Below, in pieces: positions 26,688 to 37,458 of a stretch of DNA of 64,000 nt. The DNA comes from Bradyrhizobium stylosanthis. Lineage in GTDB: Bacteria > Pseudomonadota > Alphaproteobacteria > Rhizobiales > Xanthobacteraceae. The position numbers and the translations under genes were made by a program. The stretch lies in contig NZ_LVEM01000006.1 of the NCBI RefSeq assembly GCF_001641335.1, positions 372,300 through 436,299 on the forward strand. The letters are read 5' to 3'. Position 1 is the first letter of the stretch; every line of letters begins with the position of its first letter. The notes under the pieces were generated by a model that was not told the origin of the DNA, made no database searches, and saw only the letters and a program-made list of their open reading frames with translations.

Positions 26688-27512
26688 ATGATCGATCCAC
26701 TCTATGTGGCCTCCGGATTTGGCGTCGGCCTGCTTGTCGGGATGACCGGCGTGGGCGGCGGCTCGTTGATGACGCCGCTGCTGATCCTGCTGTTCGGCGT
26801 CCACCCCTCCACCGCTGTCGGCACCGACCTGCTCTATGCCGCCGCCACCAAGACCGGCGGCAGCGTGGTGCATGGCTGGTCGCGCAGCGTGCACTGGCCG
26901 GCGGTGCTGCGGCTCGCCTGCGGCAGCATTCCGGCGAGCGCGCTGACGCTGCTCGTGCTGTGGAAGCTCGACCTGAAAAGCGATGCCGAGCGCAGCCTCG
27001 TCAATCTCGTGCTGTGCTTCGCGCTACTGCTCACAGCGACCTCGCTGATCTTCCGCAAGGCGATCATGGAGCGCTATCGCAGGAGACTGGAGCAGGTCGA
27101 CGAGCGCACCACGGCGATCGCGACCGTCGTCACCGGCATCGTGCTCGGCGTGCTCGTCTCGATTTCCTCGGTCGGCGCCGGCGCGGTCGGCGTGACCGTG
27201 CTGCTGATGCTCTATCCGCGCCTGCCGATGGCGACGATCGTCGGCTCCGACATCGCCCATGCCGTGCCGCTGACGCTGGTCGCCGGCATCGGGCACTGGG
27301 CACTGGGCGACGTGGACTGGGGTCTGATGGGCGTGCTGCTCATGGGCTCGCTGCCCGGCATCATCGTCGGCAGCTACAGCGCAACGCGCGTCCCGGAAAC
27401 GGTGCTGCGCCTGACGCTTGCCACCGTGCTGTTCGTGGTCGCCGGCAAGATCGTGTTCGCGGAGCTGAACCTGTCGTCGGCCATCGTGACGGCGCTGGCC
27501 TGGACGCATTGA
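26688..27512 (+). CDS. Sulfite exporter TauE/SafE (TSUP) family permease
   Basis: 274 residues with about eight hydrophobic helices. The first one ends with GVGLLVGMTGVGGGSLMTPLLILLFGVHPSTAVGTD, the TSUP hallmark, and the second half repeats a related motif (GIVLGVLVSISSVGAGAVGVTVL). TSUP permeases move sulfite, sulfonates or related organic anions. About 3.5 kb downstream begins a large sulfate-assimilation cluster, so a role with sulfur compounds is possible but not shown. The 188 bp before the start are AT-rich compared with the surroundings. Confidence 0.9.
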   Translation: MIDPLYVASGFGVGLLVGMTGVGGGSLMTPLLILLFGVHPSTAVGTDLLYAAATKTGGSVVHGWSRSVHWPAVLRLACGSIPASALTLLVLWKLDLKSDAERSLVNLVLCFALLLTATSLIFRKAIMERYRRRLEQVDERTTAIATVVTGIVLGVLVSISSVGAGAVGVTVLLMLYPRLPMATIVGSDIAHAVPLTLVAGIGHWALGDVDWGLMGVLLMGSLPGIIVGSYSATRVPETVLRLTLATVLFVVAGKIVFAELNLSSAIVTALAWTH

Positions 27513-27542
27513 GCGGGAGGCTGCTGCCTCAGCCTCGCTCTC

Positions 27543-27632
27543 GTAGGGTGGGCAAAGCGAAAGCGTGCCCACCACCTTTTTCGATCAGGTACTGAGCGTG
27601 GGCACGGCGCTTTCGCGCCTTTGCCCACCCCA
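27543..27632. repeat. Palindromic intergenic repeat, family D copy 2
   Basis: GTAGGGTGGGCAAAGCGAAA on the left and GCGCCTTTGCCCACCCC on the right, inner arms GCGTGCCCACC and GTGGGCACGGC. Same family as 12360-12436. Confidence 0.85.
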
Positions 27633-27665
27633 CGGATCTGTCGTCCTGGAGACAGGGCTGCGCCC

Positions 27666-28454
27666 TTACTCCGCCGTCCAGCCGCCGTCGATCGACAAAT
27701 TGGTGCCGGTGATCTGCGCGGCATCGTCGCCGCACAGGAACAGCGCCAGCGCCGCGACCTGCTCGGACGTCACGAACTCCTTGGTCGGCTGCGCGTCGAG
27801 CAGAACGTCGTTGATGACCTGCTCGCGCGTGAGGTTGCGCGCCTTCATCGTGTCGGGGATCTGCTTCTCCACCAGCGGGGTCCAGACATAGCCGGGGCTG
27901 ATGCAGTTGCAGGTGATCTTGTGGGTCGCAACTTCCAGCGCCACCGTCTTGGTGAGGCCGGCGATGCCGTGCTTAGCGGAGACGTAGGCCGACTTGAAGG
28001 GCGAGGCGACCAGCGAATGCGCCGAAGCGGTGTTAATGATGCGGCCCCAGCCCTTCTTCTTCATGCCGGGCACGGCGGCGCGGATGGCGTGGAAGGCCGA
28101 GGACAGGTTGATCGCGATGATCTGGTCCCACTTCTCGACCGGGAACTCCTCGATCGGCGAGACGAACTGGATGCCGGCATTGTTGACGAGGATGTCGACC
28201 GAGCCGAACGACTTCTCGCCGAGCGCGATCATGCCGGCGATCTCGGCCGGCTTGGTCATGTCGGCGGGCGAGTACACCGCCTTGACGCCGAAATCGGACT
28301 CGATCTTGGCGCGCTCCTTCTCGATGTCTTCAGGGGAGCCGAAGCCGTTGATGACGACATTGGCTCCGGCAGCGGCAAAGGCACGCGCGTAGGCGAGCCC
28401 GATGCCGCTGGTCGATCCGGTCACGACGGCGTTCTTGCCTGACAGAGTACCCAT
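27666..28454 (-). CDS. bdhA: 3-hydroxybutyrate dehydrogenase
   Basis: A 262-residue SDR with TGSTSGIGLAYARAFAAAGANVV, LVNNAGIQFVSPIEEFP, SAHSLVASPFKSAYVSAKHG (active-site Ser, Tyr, Lys) and the C-terminal ITGTNLSIDGGWTAE. This is the D-3-hydroxybutyrate dehydrogenase family, converting 3-hydroxybutyrate to acetoacetate with NAD, part of polyhydroxybutyrate turnover. Its start is one base after the patatin stop codon and its ribosome binding site (AGGAGC) lies inside the patatin gene end, so the two are translationally coupled; this pairing is common in rhizobia. Confidence 0.95.
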   Translation of the reverse strand: MGTLSGKNAVVTGSTSGIGLAYARAFAAAGANVVINGFGSPEDIEKERAKIESDFGVKAVYSPADMTKPAEIAGMIALGEKSFGSVDILVNNAGIQFVSPIEEFPVEKWDQIIAINLSSAFHAIRAAVPGMKKKGWGRIINTASAHSLVASPFKSAYVSAKHGIAGLTKTVALEVATHKITCNCISPGYVWTPLVEKQIPDTMKARNLTREQVINDVLLDAQPTKEFVTSEQVAALALFLCGDDAAQITGTNLSIDGGWTAE

Positions 28455-28455
28455 G

Positions 28456-29631
28456 TTATTCGCTCCTTTTTGGCGGGGGCGCGGTGACGTCCCCCGTGAG
28501 ATCGTAGGTCACCATGGTCTCGCCGGACTGCGGCTGCTCGAGCCAGTCCTTGTGACGCATCGACAGATGCACGTCGCGCACGCCGGCTTCCCAATGCTCG
28601 ACCATGGCGACATGCGAGAAGTCGTAGTCCTTGGACGAGGATTCGTAGTTCTTGCTGCGGTAGATCAGGTGCACCACGGTGACCGTGCTCTCACGAGATG
28701 CCTTGGCAAGGAATTCGACGGAAGGGTCGTTCTTGAGATAATCGGGCAATTTGGAAATCAGGTCGCGCACGGCCCGGCGCGCATTGTGAATCTGCTTGTT
28801 CTTGTCCGTATTCATGCGCGTACGGCTGGAGAAGCGGATGTCCTTCTCGCGCTCGGTCGCTTCGAGCAGCGAGTTCGGCAGATCGCCGCGCGCGGAAAAC
28901 AGGTCGACCTGGAAGATCAGCATGTCGCGCGCGAGCTCGGCGTCGAGCACGTAGTCGAGCGGCGTGTTGGAGGCGATGCCGCCGTCCCAATAGTGCTCGC
29001 CGTCGATGATCACTGACGGAAAGCCCGGCGGCAGCGCGCCGGAGGCCATGATGTGCTCCGGGCCGATCTTCTTGCCGAGCTTCTTGAACTCGTAATTGTC
29101 GAAATATTTGAAGTTGCCCGATGTGACGCCGACCGCGCCGACCGAGAAGCGCGTCTTGAGGTCGTTGATGCGGTCGAAATCGACCAGGCGCTCCAGTGTC
29201 TTCTTCAGCGGCGCGGTGTCGTAATAGCTTTCCGCCTCGGGATGGCCCGGCGGCCACATCGGCGCGGGCGGGACGCGCGGAACGAAAAAGCCGGGCACGC
29301 CGAAGGTCGCGATCAGCGCGGCGCTGGTCGAGTTGAACAGCTCGCGGCTGTGATCGCTCTTGCCGACCGGCTTCCACGGCACCGGCGCCGAGACCATCTC
29401 CCAGAATTCCTTCAGCCGCTTGACGCGGGTGTGGCCCTCATTGCCGGCGATGATGGCGGCGTTGATGGCGCCAATGGAGATGCCGGCGACCCATTCCGGC
29501 TCGAAGCCGTAGCCGCACAGCGCCTGATAGGCGCCGGCCTGATAGGAGCCGAGCGCGCCGCCGCCCTGCAGGACCAGGACGCTTTGGGCATTCGCGGGGA
29601 CGCTGGCGGATTCCGGGCTATGATCTGTCAT
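28456..29631 (-). CDS. Patatin-like phospholipase with DUF3734 tail
   Basis: 391 residues. The oxyanion-hole motif GGGALGSYQAGAY (23-35), the nucleophile GISIG (50-54, Ser52) and the second catalytic residue in DGG (216-218) are all present. After the patatin domain a C-terminal region (about 270-375) with YRSKNYESSSKDYDFS matches the DUF3734 extension. It should be a lipid acyl hydrolase, perhaps also acting on polyhydroxybutyrate-associated lipids given its coupling with bdhA. First gene of the two-gene operon. No signal peptide. Confidence 0.93.
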   Translation of the reverse strand: MTDHSPESASVPANAQSVLVLQGGGALGSYQAGAYQALCGYGFEPEWVAGISIGAINAAIIAGNEGHTRVKRLKEFWEMVSAPVPWKPVGKSDHSRELFNSTSAALIATFGVPGFFVPRVPPAPMWPPGHPEAESYYDTAPLKKTLERLVDFDRINDLKTRFSVGAVGVTSGNFKYFDNYEFKKLGKKIGPEHIMASGALPPGFPSVIIDGEHYWDGGIASNTPLDYVLDAELARDMLIFQVDLFSARGDLPNSLLEATEREKDIRFSSRTRMNTDKNKQIHNARRAVRDLISKLPDYLKNDPSVEFLAKASRESTVTVVHLIYRSKNYESSSKDYDFSHVAMVEHWEAGVRDVHLSMRHKDWLEQPQSGETMVTYDLTGDVTAPPPKRSE

Positions 29632-29709
29632 AAGGGAACAATAGCAAATGGCGCGCCACCGTGGCGACAGTCCGCCGCGGCGTCAATGCATCCCGGGATC
29701 AAGTCTGGC

Positions 29710-30210
29710 TTATCGCTCGGTCGAGGCCAGGATCATGGTCCAGAACACCTTGTACTTGGTGCCCGGAGCATAGCTCGCCGCGATGCCCAATTTTGTGACA
29801 CCGCTCTTGAGCATGTTGGCGCGGTGCGGGGGCGAGTCGCGCCAGCCGGAAAACGCTTCCGCCAGCGTATGATAGCCGGCCGAGACGTTCTCGACCGCGA
29901 CGGTCGCGGGATAGCCGCCGGTGGCGAGCCGCTTGGCCAGCGGCGCGCGGACGTCATGGTCCATCTTGTTGGCGGCCGCCATGGCGCCCGACTGGGATTC
30001 GGCAAGCCGCATCAGGTCGGGGTCGATCACGACGGCGCCGAGCATGTTGTTCTGGCGGTATTGCGAGATCATGATCGCGGCCGCCTGAGCATCGAGCTTG
30101 GCGCCCGGGACCGCCATGTCGGTATACATCGACGGCTGCTGGACCGGCGCGTCGTTGCCAGCACAGCCGGCGAGCAGCAAAATGATGAGAATTGCGGCCG
30201 CAGCGCGCAT
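29710..30210 (-). CDS. CAP/SCP-domain lipoprotein
   Basis: 166 residues. The N-terminus AAAILIILLLAGCAGND has a lipobox (LAGC), so it is predicted to be a lipoprotein with Cys about residue 16. The rest is a CAP domain: AEAFSGWRDSPPHRANML and KYKVFWTMILAS are typical, with histidines in the MDHD and PPHR segments. Bacterial CAP proteins are mostly of unknown function. It stands alone between the patatin operon and the sulfate transporter operon. Confidence 0.9.
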   Translation of the reverse strand: MRAAAAILIILLLAGCAGNDAPVQQPSMYTDMAVPGAKLDAQAAAIMISQYRQNNMLGAVVIDPDLMRLAESQSGAMAAANKMDHDVRAPLAKRLATGGYPATVAVENVSAGYHTLAEAFSGWRDSPPHRANMLKSGVTKLGIAASYAPGTKYKVFWTMILASTER

Positions 30211-30309
30211 GGTCAGGAGCCCCCAATGAGGGGCCGTTGTTGCATACCAACCGTGGCTGAAAGGTGAATTTTGAGGAAAATCGTCGCTATCGTCCCGGGG
30301 CGACAGGCC

Positions 30310-31333
<1,024 letters not shown>

Positions 31334-31344
<11 letters not shown>

Positions 31345-32251
31345 TGACGTCTTGTCCTTCGTCGAGGTGACGTTCGAGAACGGTCTTTGCAATCAGCGTG
31401 ATCAGCGCCAGCATCGCCAGCAGCGAGGCGATCGCGAAGGCGGCGACGAATTGGTATTCGTTGTAGAGGATCTCGACCAGCAGCGGCATGGTGTTGGTCT
31501 CGCCGCGGATGTGGCCGGAGACGACCGAAACCGCGCCGAACTCGCCCATCGCACGCGCATTGCAGAGCAGCACGCCGTAGAGCACGCCCCATTTGATGTT
31601 AGGCAGCGTGACGCGGAAGAAGGTCTGCAGGCCCGAGGCGCCGAGCGAGATCGCGGCCTCCTCCTCCTGCGTGCCCTGCTCCTGCATCAACGGGATCAGC
31701 GCGCGCGCCACGAAGGGGAAGGTGACGAAGGTGGTGGCGAGCGCGATGCCGGGCACCGCGAACAGGATCTGGATGTCGTGATCCCTCAGCCAGCTGCCGA
31801 AATAGCCCTGCGCGCCGAACAGCAGCACGAAGACGAGGCCCGAGATCACCGGGCTCACCGAGAACGGCAGGTCGATCAACGTGATCAGGAAGGTCTTGCC
31901 CGGGAATTCGAATTTCGCGATCGCCCAGGCGGCGACGAGGCCGAACACGAGATTGAGGCCGACCGAGATCGCGGCGACGATCAACGTCAGCTTGATCGCC
32001 GCCATCGCCTCCGGCTCGGCGAGCGCGGCGAAATAGGCCAGGACGCCCTTCGAGAAGGCCTGCGCGAACACCACCACCAGCGGCAGCACGACGAAGACCG
32101 AGAGGAACAGCACCGCCAGCGTGATGATGGCAATCCGCACCGCGGGCGGCTCGGTCCGGAGGCTGTCGCGTGCCGCCGCCGCACGGGCCTTTTCACGGGC
32201 CTTGGCGTCGGAGGCCGAGAGCGACACCGTATCTGCGATCTGCATCGTCAT
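31334..32251 (-). CDS. cysW: Sulfate ABC importer permease CysW
   Basis: 305 residues with six membrane helices and the cytoplasmic EAA-type loop ([21 protein letters not shown]) that docks on the ATPase. [26 protein letters not shown] is a CysW hallmark. The ATG at 32251 is chosen because GGAGG precedes it with five bases of spacing; one longer and one shorter start are possible. It overlaps cysA by 11 bases. Confidence 0.95.
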
Positions 32252-32262
32252 CGCATCCTCCC

Positions 32263-33099
32263 TCACCGCACCGGGATCCGGCTCTGCGCCCAGCGCTGGA
32301 GCCGGTTGACGGCGAAGATGATGACAAAGGACACGACGAGCATGACCACCGCGATGGCGGTCGCATCGGCATAGCGGAATTCAGAGAGGCGGATCACGAT
32401 CAGCAGCGGCGCAATCTCCGAGACGTTCGGCAGATTGCCGGCGATGAAGATCACCGAGCCGTATTCGCCGACCGCGCGGGCGAAGGCGAGCGCGAGGCCC
32501 GTGAGCAGCGCCGGCGCGAGCGACGGCAGGATCACGCGGATGATGGTCTGCCAGCGGCTGGCCCCGAGGCTACCCGCGGCCTCCTCGATCTCGGGATCGA
32601 GATCCTGGAGCACCGGCTGCACGGTGCGGACGACGAAGGGGATACCGATGAAGATCATGGCGACGAAGATGCCGACCGGCGTGAACGCCACCTTGATGCC
32701 GAGCGCGGCAAGCGGCGCTCCCAGCCAGCCCTTCTCGGCGAACAGCGCGGTCAGCGCGACGCCGGCCACCGCCGTCGGCAGCGCGAACGGCACGTCGACG
32801 ATGGCATCGAAGATGCGACGGCCGGGAAAGCGGTAGCGCACCAGCGCCCAGACGATGACGCTGCCCATCACCAGATTGACGCAGGCCGCCGCGAAAGCGA
32901 GCCCGAAGGACACACGAAGCGCGTTCAGGGTGCGGCGGCTGGAGAGGATGTTCCAGAACTGCTCGGGGCTGAGCTCGAACGATTTCAGGAACAGGCCGGC
33001 GAGCGGAATCAGGATGATGATGGACAGCCAGGAAAGCGTCAGTCCCATGGTGAGACCGAAGCCCGGCAATGTCCGGCGTCGTGCTGCGAGTGCGCTCAC
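32263..33099 (-). CDS. cysT: Sulfate ABC importer permease CysT
   Basis: 278 residues, six membrane helices, EAA-type loop ([21 protein letters not shown]), ending with [31 protein letters not shown] is characteristic of CysT (CysU). It forms the channel with CysW. The start is GTG with a G-rich ribosome binding site. It lies 33 bases after the binding-protein gene and 11 bases before cysW. Confidence 0.95.
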   Translation of the reverse strand: MSALAARRRTLPGFGLTMGLTLSWLSIIILIPLAGLFLKSFELSPEQFWNILSSRRTLNALRVSFGLAFAAACVNLVMGSVIVWALVRYRFPGRRIFDAIVDVPFALPTAVAGVALTALFAEKGWLGAPLAALGIKVAFTPVGIFVAMIFIGIPFVVRTVQPVLQDLDPEIEEAAGSLGASRWQTIIRVILPSLAPALLTGLALAFARAVGEYGSVIFIAGNLPNVSEIAPLLIVIRLSEFRYADATAIAVVMLVVSFVIIFAVNRLQRWAQSRIPVR

Positions 33100-33132
33100 C
33101 AGGCCCCCTGTTGCCCCTCCGACGGCGCCCGA

Positions 33133-34122
33133 TCAGTTCTTGTAGATCTGATCAAAGACGCCGCCGTCGGCAAAATGTTCCCGCTGCGCCTTGGTCCAGC
33201 CGCCGAAAACGTCGTCGATCGTGAACAGCTCGACCTTGGCAAAGGAATTCTCGTACTTTTTGGCGATCTCCGCATCGCGCGGACGGTAGAAGTTGCGCGC
33301 GGCAATCTCCTGGCCCTCCTTGGTGTACCAGTACTGGAGGTAGGCGTCGGCCGCATTGCGGGTGCCTTTTTTATCGGCAACCTTGTCGACGATCGCGACC
33401 GGCGGCTCGGCGAGGATCGACAGCGGCGGTGCCACGATCTGGAATTTCTCGGGGCCGAATTCCTTGAGCGCGAGATAGGCCTCGTTCTCCCAGGCGAGCA
33501 GCACGTCGCCGACGCCGCGCTCGACGAAGGTGACGGTGGCGCCACGCGCGCCGGTGTCGAGCACCGGGACCTGCTGGAACAGCTTGCCGACGAACTCCTT
33601 GGCCTTGTCGGCCGAGCCGTACTTCTTCTGCGCGAAGCCCCAGGCCGCCAGATAATTCCAGCGTGCACCGCCCGAGGTCTTCGGGTTCGGCGTGATCACG
33701 GCGACGCCCGGCTTGAGCAAATCGTCCCAGTCCTTGATGCCCTTGGGATTGCCCTTGCGTACCAGGAAGACGATGGTCGAGGTGTAGGGGGACGAATTCT
33801 GCGGCAGACGCCTCTGCCAGTCGGCCGCGGTGAGACCCTTGTTCGCGACGGCGTCGATGTCATAGGCGAGCGCCAGCGTCACCACATCGGCCTGCAACCC
33901 GTCGATCACCGCACGCGCCTGCGAGCCGCTGCCGCCATGCGACTGCTTGATCTCGACGCTCTTGCCCGTTTCCTTCTGGTAGGCGGTCGCGAATGCCTTG
34001 TTGAACTCGACATAGAGCTCGCGCGTCGGATCGTACGACACGTTCAAAAGATTGATGTCAGCGGCGAGAGCCGAGCTTGCCCAGAGGAGTCCTGCAGCGA
34101 GCGGAACGATACGGCGCATCAT
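33133..34122 (-). CDS. Sulfate/thiosulfate-binding periplasmic protein
   Basis: 329 residues with a signal peptide ([20 protein letters not shown]). The mature part starts [20 protein letters not shown] and contains [23 protein letters not shown], the sulfate-binding loop of the Sbp/CysP family. It delivers sulfate (or thiosulfate) to CysTWA. ATG 34122 is chosen because GGAG lies six bases before it; ATGs at 34134, 34128 are in frame too. First gene of the transporter part; 124 bases separate it from cysH upstream, on the same strand, so the two operons could be one transcript. Confidence 0.95.
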   Translation of the reverse strand: MMRRIVPLAAGLLWASSALAADINLLNVSYDPTRELYVEFNKAFATAYQKETGKSVEIKQSHGGSGSQARAVIDGLQADVVTLALAYDIDAVANKGLTAADWQRRLPQNSSPYTSTIVFLVRKGNPKGIKDWDDLLKPGVAVITPNPKTSGGARWNYLAAWGFAQKKYGSADKAKEFVGKLFQQVPVLDTGARGATVTFVERGVGDVLLAWENEAYLALKEFGPEKFQIVAPPLSILAEPPVAIVDKVADKKGTRNAADAYLQYWYTKEGQEIAARNFYRPRDAEIAKKYENSFAKVELFTIDDVFGGWTKAQREHFADGGVFDQIYKN

Positions 34123-34246
34123 GTCCATCTCCATTCACTCCGACGACGTCAATGTCGGCGAAGACATGCAGGCGAAACTCGTGGCGAAACACTCTCAAGT
34201 CAACGGAACCGGATTTTCTTGTTTGAAGCGGGGCAGCGCGGCTGTG

Positions 34247-34978
34247 CTACGAAGTCTTCATCGTGTGAATGCCGCATTCTGTCTTGGCCCGGCCGCGCCA
34301 GCGACCCGCGCGCTCATCCTCGCCTTCGGCCGTTCTGCTCGTACAAGGCATACACCCAACCGAGCGAAAACCGGACGCCGCAAGTGGATGACGCGGCAAT
34401 TTGGCGCGGACGAAGATCGCCTCGAGTTCCTCACGCGAGACGTTGGCGAAGGGATTGAACTTCAACCGCGCACCGTCATCCTCGACGACGGGAATATCGG
34501 CGCGCGCATTTCCCTGGAAGCGCTTGCGACCGTTGAGCCAGGCATCGAACGGTTTCAGCGCACGTGCCAGCGGCTCCACTTTACGAATGCGGCAGCAGGC
34601 GTCGGGATCGGAGAACCAGAGATCGCGGTCGGGATCTTCGGCCGACAGCGTCTCCTCGGCCGGCTTGATCGAGCGGACATCCTTGAGGCCCAGCGTCGCG
34701 ATCAACGTGTCGCGATAGGCCAGCGTCTCCTCGAACAGCCAGCCGGTGTCGAGGAAGATCACGGGGATCGCAGGATCGACATCCGCCATCACCTTGAGCA
34801 GCGTTGCCGATTCCATGCCGAAGGACGACACCAACGCCAGCTTCTCGCGCCCGACGGTCTTCAGCGCCGCCGCGATGACCTCCGCAGGCGAAGCATCGCG
34901 CAAGGCGCGATCAAGCTTCGCCGCGGAAGGCAGCGCAGAGGCTGGCACCGATGAAACCTGGGGCGCGATCGCGTTCAC
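34247..34978 (-). CDS. cysH: Assimilatory (P)APS reductase, iron-sulfur (APS) type
   Basis: 243 residues. It has SSFGMESATLLK, the LDTGWLFEET loop, C128-C129 (CCRIRKVEPL) and C209/C212 (GCMPCT), plus the catalytic ECGIH with C235. The paired cysteines are those of the [4Fe-4S] cluster found in reductases that prefer APS over PAPS. It makes sulfite from activated sulfate with thioredoxin. Its start overlaps the DUF934 stop by four bases (ATGA), implying translational coupling. Confidence 0.95.
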   Translation of the reverse strand: MNAIAPQVSSVPASALPSAAKLDRALRDASPAEVIAAALKTVGREKLALVSSFGMESATLLKVMADVDPAIPVIFLDTGWLFEETLAYRDTLIATLGLKDVRSIKPAEETLSAEDPDRDLWFSDPDACCRIRKVEPLARALKPFDAWLNGRKRFQGNARADIPVVEDDGARLKFNPFANVSREELEAIFVRAKLPRHPLAASGFRSVGCMPCTSRTAEGEDERAGRWRGRAKTECGIHTMKTS

Positions 34979-35490
34979 GTGCCGACACCTTCGGAGTGAC
35001 GCAGCTGCATGCGCCGGTGCAGCGCCGTGATGCGGCCGTCGCCGGTCGGCTGGTAGAACACCGAATAGCGCTTTGCGGTCTGCATGAAGGCTTCCGCGTC
35101 GGCCTGCTTCTTGACCTCGAAGGAATCGAAGCCGGCACGCAGCATGAACACGAACTGGTCGCGCAGCACCTGACCCGTGGCGCGCAACTCGCCGCGATAG
35201 TTGTAACGCTCGCGCAGCAGCCGCGCCTGGCTGTAGGCACGCCCGTCGCGGAAGCTCGGGAACACCAGCGCGACCACGGCGATCTTGCCGAGATACGGCA
35301 CCAGCTCGGCGATGTCGCGGTTGTTCGGCCAGATCACACCGATCTTGCCACCACGCTTGAGCAGCGCCTCGGCCTCGCCGAGGAAACGCTCGGCCGGCAC
35401 CAGGATGTCGCCGCCCTCGGGCAGCGGCGTGTCGACGGCCAGCTTGACGAAGCTGTCGTCGGCGATTTTTCCGCCGTTAACGAGTGGCAT
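34975..35490 (-). CDS. DUF934 family protein of the sulfite-reduction operon
   Basis: 171 residues without signal peptide or membrane helix. The segments VVALVFPSFRDGRAYSQARLLRERY and FMLRAGFDSFEV are the DUF934 signature; the protein ends with LHRRMQLRH. It is invariably found between cysI and cysH in alpha- and beta-proteobacteria and is presumed to help sulfite reduction, possibly as a partner of CysI or electron donor adaptor, but its function is not established. It overlaps cysI by 14 bases upstream and cysH by four downstream. Confidence 0.93.
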   Translation of the reverse strand: MPLVNGGKIADDSFVKLAVDTPLPEGGDILVPAERFLGEAEALLKRGGKIGVIWPNNRDIAELVPYLGKIAVVALVFPSFRDGRAYSQARLLRERYNYRGELRATGQVLRDQFVFMLRAGFDSFEVKKQADAEAFMQTAKRYSVFYQPTGDGRITALHRRMQLRHSEGVGT

Positions 35491-37132
35491 AGACGCGCTC
35501 CTTGAAGGGTTCGACGCCGAGACGCTTCACCGTCTCGACGAACAGCTCCTCCGGCCGCTCGCGCAGCGCCAGATAAGCCTCGACAATGTCCTCGACGACG
35601 TCGGCGACCTCGTCGAACTTGACGCCGGGGCCGATCAGATTGCCGAGCGCGGCATTCTCGTCGGCACGGCCGCCGATGGTGATCTGGTAGACCTCCTCGC
35701 CGTTCTTCTCGACGCCGAGAATGCCGATATGCCCGACATGGTGATGGCCGCAGGCATTGATGCAGCCGGAGATGTTGATGTGGAGACGGCCGATCAGATT
35801 GGCCAGCTCGTGATTGGCGAAGCGCCGCGTCAGCTCCTGCGCGATCGGGATCGAGCGCGCATTCGCCAGCGAGCAATAGTCGAGGCCCGGACAGGCGATG
35901 ATGTCGGTGATCAGGTTGACGTTCGGTGTCGCCAGGCCAAGCTTGTCGAGCGCCTTCCACAGCGCCGGCAGGTCGCGCTTGGCGACATGCGGCAGCGCGA
36001 GGTTCTGCTCGTGGCCGACGCGGATCTCGCCGAAGGAATATTTGTCGGCGAGATCGGCGAGCGCATCCATCTGATCGGCCGTGGCGTCGCCGGGAGGCGC
36101 GCCGATCGGCTTGAGCGAGATCGTGACGATGGAATAGCCCTGCACCTTGTGCGGGGCCACCGAGTTCTTGCGCCAGGCTTCGAACTCGGGATCGGCCGCG
36201 GCCTGCCGCAGCTCGTCCGGCATGTGCGGCAGCTTCTCGTAGGTCGGGTAGATGAAGCGCGAGCGGATGTCCTCGATCACCTCGTCGTCGATCTGGAGCG
36301 AGGAGTTGCGAAGGTGCTGCCACTCCTCCTCGACCTCGCGGGAGAATTTCTCGATGCCGAGCTCGTGCACCAGGATCTTGATGCGCGCCTTGTAGATGTT
36401 GTCGCGGCGTCCGTACTGATTGTAGACGCGCAGGATCGCCTCGATATAGCTGAGGAGATCGCGGCCATGGACGAAATGCTTGATGGTCTTGCCGATGAAC
36501 GGCGTGCGGCCGAGGCCGCCACCGACCAGCACTTCGAAGCCGGTCTCGCCCTTCTCGTTCTTGATCAGGCGCAGGCCGATATCATGAACCTTGATCGCGG
36601 CGCGGTCATGGTCCGACGCGGTGATGGCGATCTTGAACTTGCGCGGCAGGAACGAGAATTCCGGATGCAGCGTCGTGTGCTGGCGGATCAGCTCCGACCA
36701 GATGCGGGGATCCTCGATCTCGCCGGGCGCGACGCCGGCCCACTGATCCGAGGTGACGTTGCGCATGTTGTTGCCGGAAGTCTGCATCGCATGGATGCCG
36801 ACTTCGGCGAGATCGGCCAGCGCGTCCGGCAGGTCCGACAGCTTGATCCAGTTGAACTGGATGTTCTGCCGCGTGGTGAAATGGCCGTAGCCGCGGTCGT
36901 ATTTGCGCGCGACATGGGCGAGCGCCCGCAACTGGTTCGTCGCCAGCGTCCCATAGGGGATCGCGACGCGGAACATGTAGGCGTGCAGCTGCAGATAGAC
37001 GCCGTTCTGCAGGCGCAGCATCTTGAATTCGTCCTCGGTGAGTTCGCCCGAGAGGCGGCGCTGCACCTGGTCGCGGAATTCCGAGACGCGCTCGTTGACA
37101 AGCGTGCGGTCGATTTCGTCGTAAGCGTACAT
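35477..37132 (-). CDS. cysI: Sulfite reductase hemoprotein (nitrite/sulfite reductase family)
   Basis: 551 residues of the siroheme/[4Fe-4S] family. Cluster and siroheme ligands are CPGLDYC (C-x5-C) and CINAC (C-x3-C) in the C-terminal half, in the order expected, and the two ferredoxin-like halves are visible (YGHFTTRQNIQFNWIKL and FGEIRVGHEQNLALPHV). It reduces sulfite to sulfide with six electrons. No CysJ flavoprotein is encoded here, so reduction is probably ferredoxin- or other donor-driven. Located between DUF2849 and DUF934 genes in one operon. Confidence 0.95.
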   Translation of the reverse strand: MYAYDEIDRTLVNERVSEFRDQVQRRLSGELTEDEFKMLRLQNGVYLQLHAYMFRVAIPYGTLATNQLRALAHVARKYDRGYGHFTTRQNIQFNWIKLSDLPDALADLAEVGIHAMQTSGNNMRNVTSDQWAGVAPGEIEDPRIWSELIRQHTTLHPEFSFLPRKFKIAITASDHDRAAIKVHDIGLRLIKNEKGETGFEVLVGGGLGRTPFIGKTIKHFVHGRDLLSYIEAILRVYNQYGRRDNIYKARIKILVHELGIEKFSREVEEEWQHLRNSSLQIDDEVIEDIRSRFIYPTYEKLPHMPDELRQAAADPEFEAWRKNSVAPHKVQGYSIVTISLKPIGAPPGDATADQMDALADLADKYSFGEIRVGHEQNLALPHVAKRDLPALWKALDKLGLATPNVNLITDIIACPGLDYCSLANARSIPIAQELTRRFANHELANLIGRLHINISGCINACGHHHVGHIGILGVEKNGEEVYQITIGGRADENAALGNLIGPGVKFDEVADVVEDIVEAYLALRERPEELFVETVKRLGVEPFKERVYATR

Positions 37133-37143
37133 TGAAGAGTGCC

Positions 37144-37458
37144 TTAACCCTGAGCCGGCAGCTCGATGGTGACGCCGGCCTTGCGGATCTGTTCGCGCAG
37201 ATTGCCCGGCTTGATCGCACCGTCGTCGCCGAGCTCCACCGGCGCGATATAGGGACCGATCGCGCCGACGTCATCGGCAACGGCCTCGGCAAGCAACGCC
37301 TTCGCCTCGTCGGAGTTGCGCACGATTGCGGCATCGGCCAGTTCCGCCGACCAGCCCTTGTCGGCCGTGCGGTAGACGACAATGCCGTCCCAGGTGCGGT
37401 TGGCGGTCACGATGGAGGGACCGGCGATCTTGATTTTCTGTTGCAGTGGGGAGGTCAT
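37144..37458 (-). CDS. DUF2849 family protein
   Basis: 104 residues, starts MTSPLQQKIKIAGPSIVTANRTWDGIVVYRT, a pattern I recognise as DUF2849, found in sulfite-reduction operons of alphaproteobacteria next to cysG and cysI. Function unknown; it could serve as a small accessory or electron-transfer partner for the sulfite reductase. No cysteine or membrane segment. It overlaps cysG by four bases and lies 11 bases before cysI. Confidence 0.9.
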   Translation of the reverse strand: MTSPLQQKIKIAGPSIVTANRTWDGIVVYRTADKGWSAELADAAIVRNSDEAKALLAEAVADDVGAIGPYIAPVELGDDGAIKPGNLREQIRKAGVTIELPAQG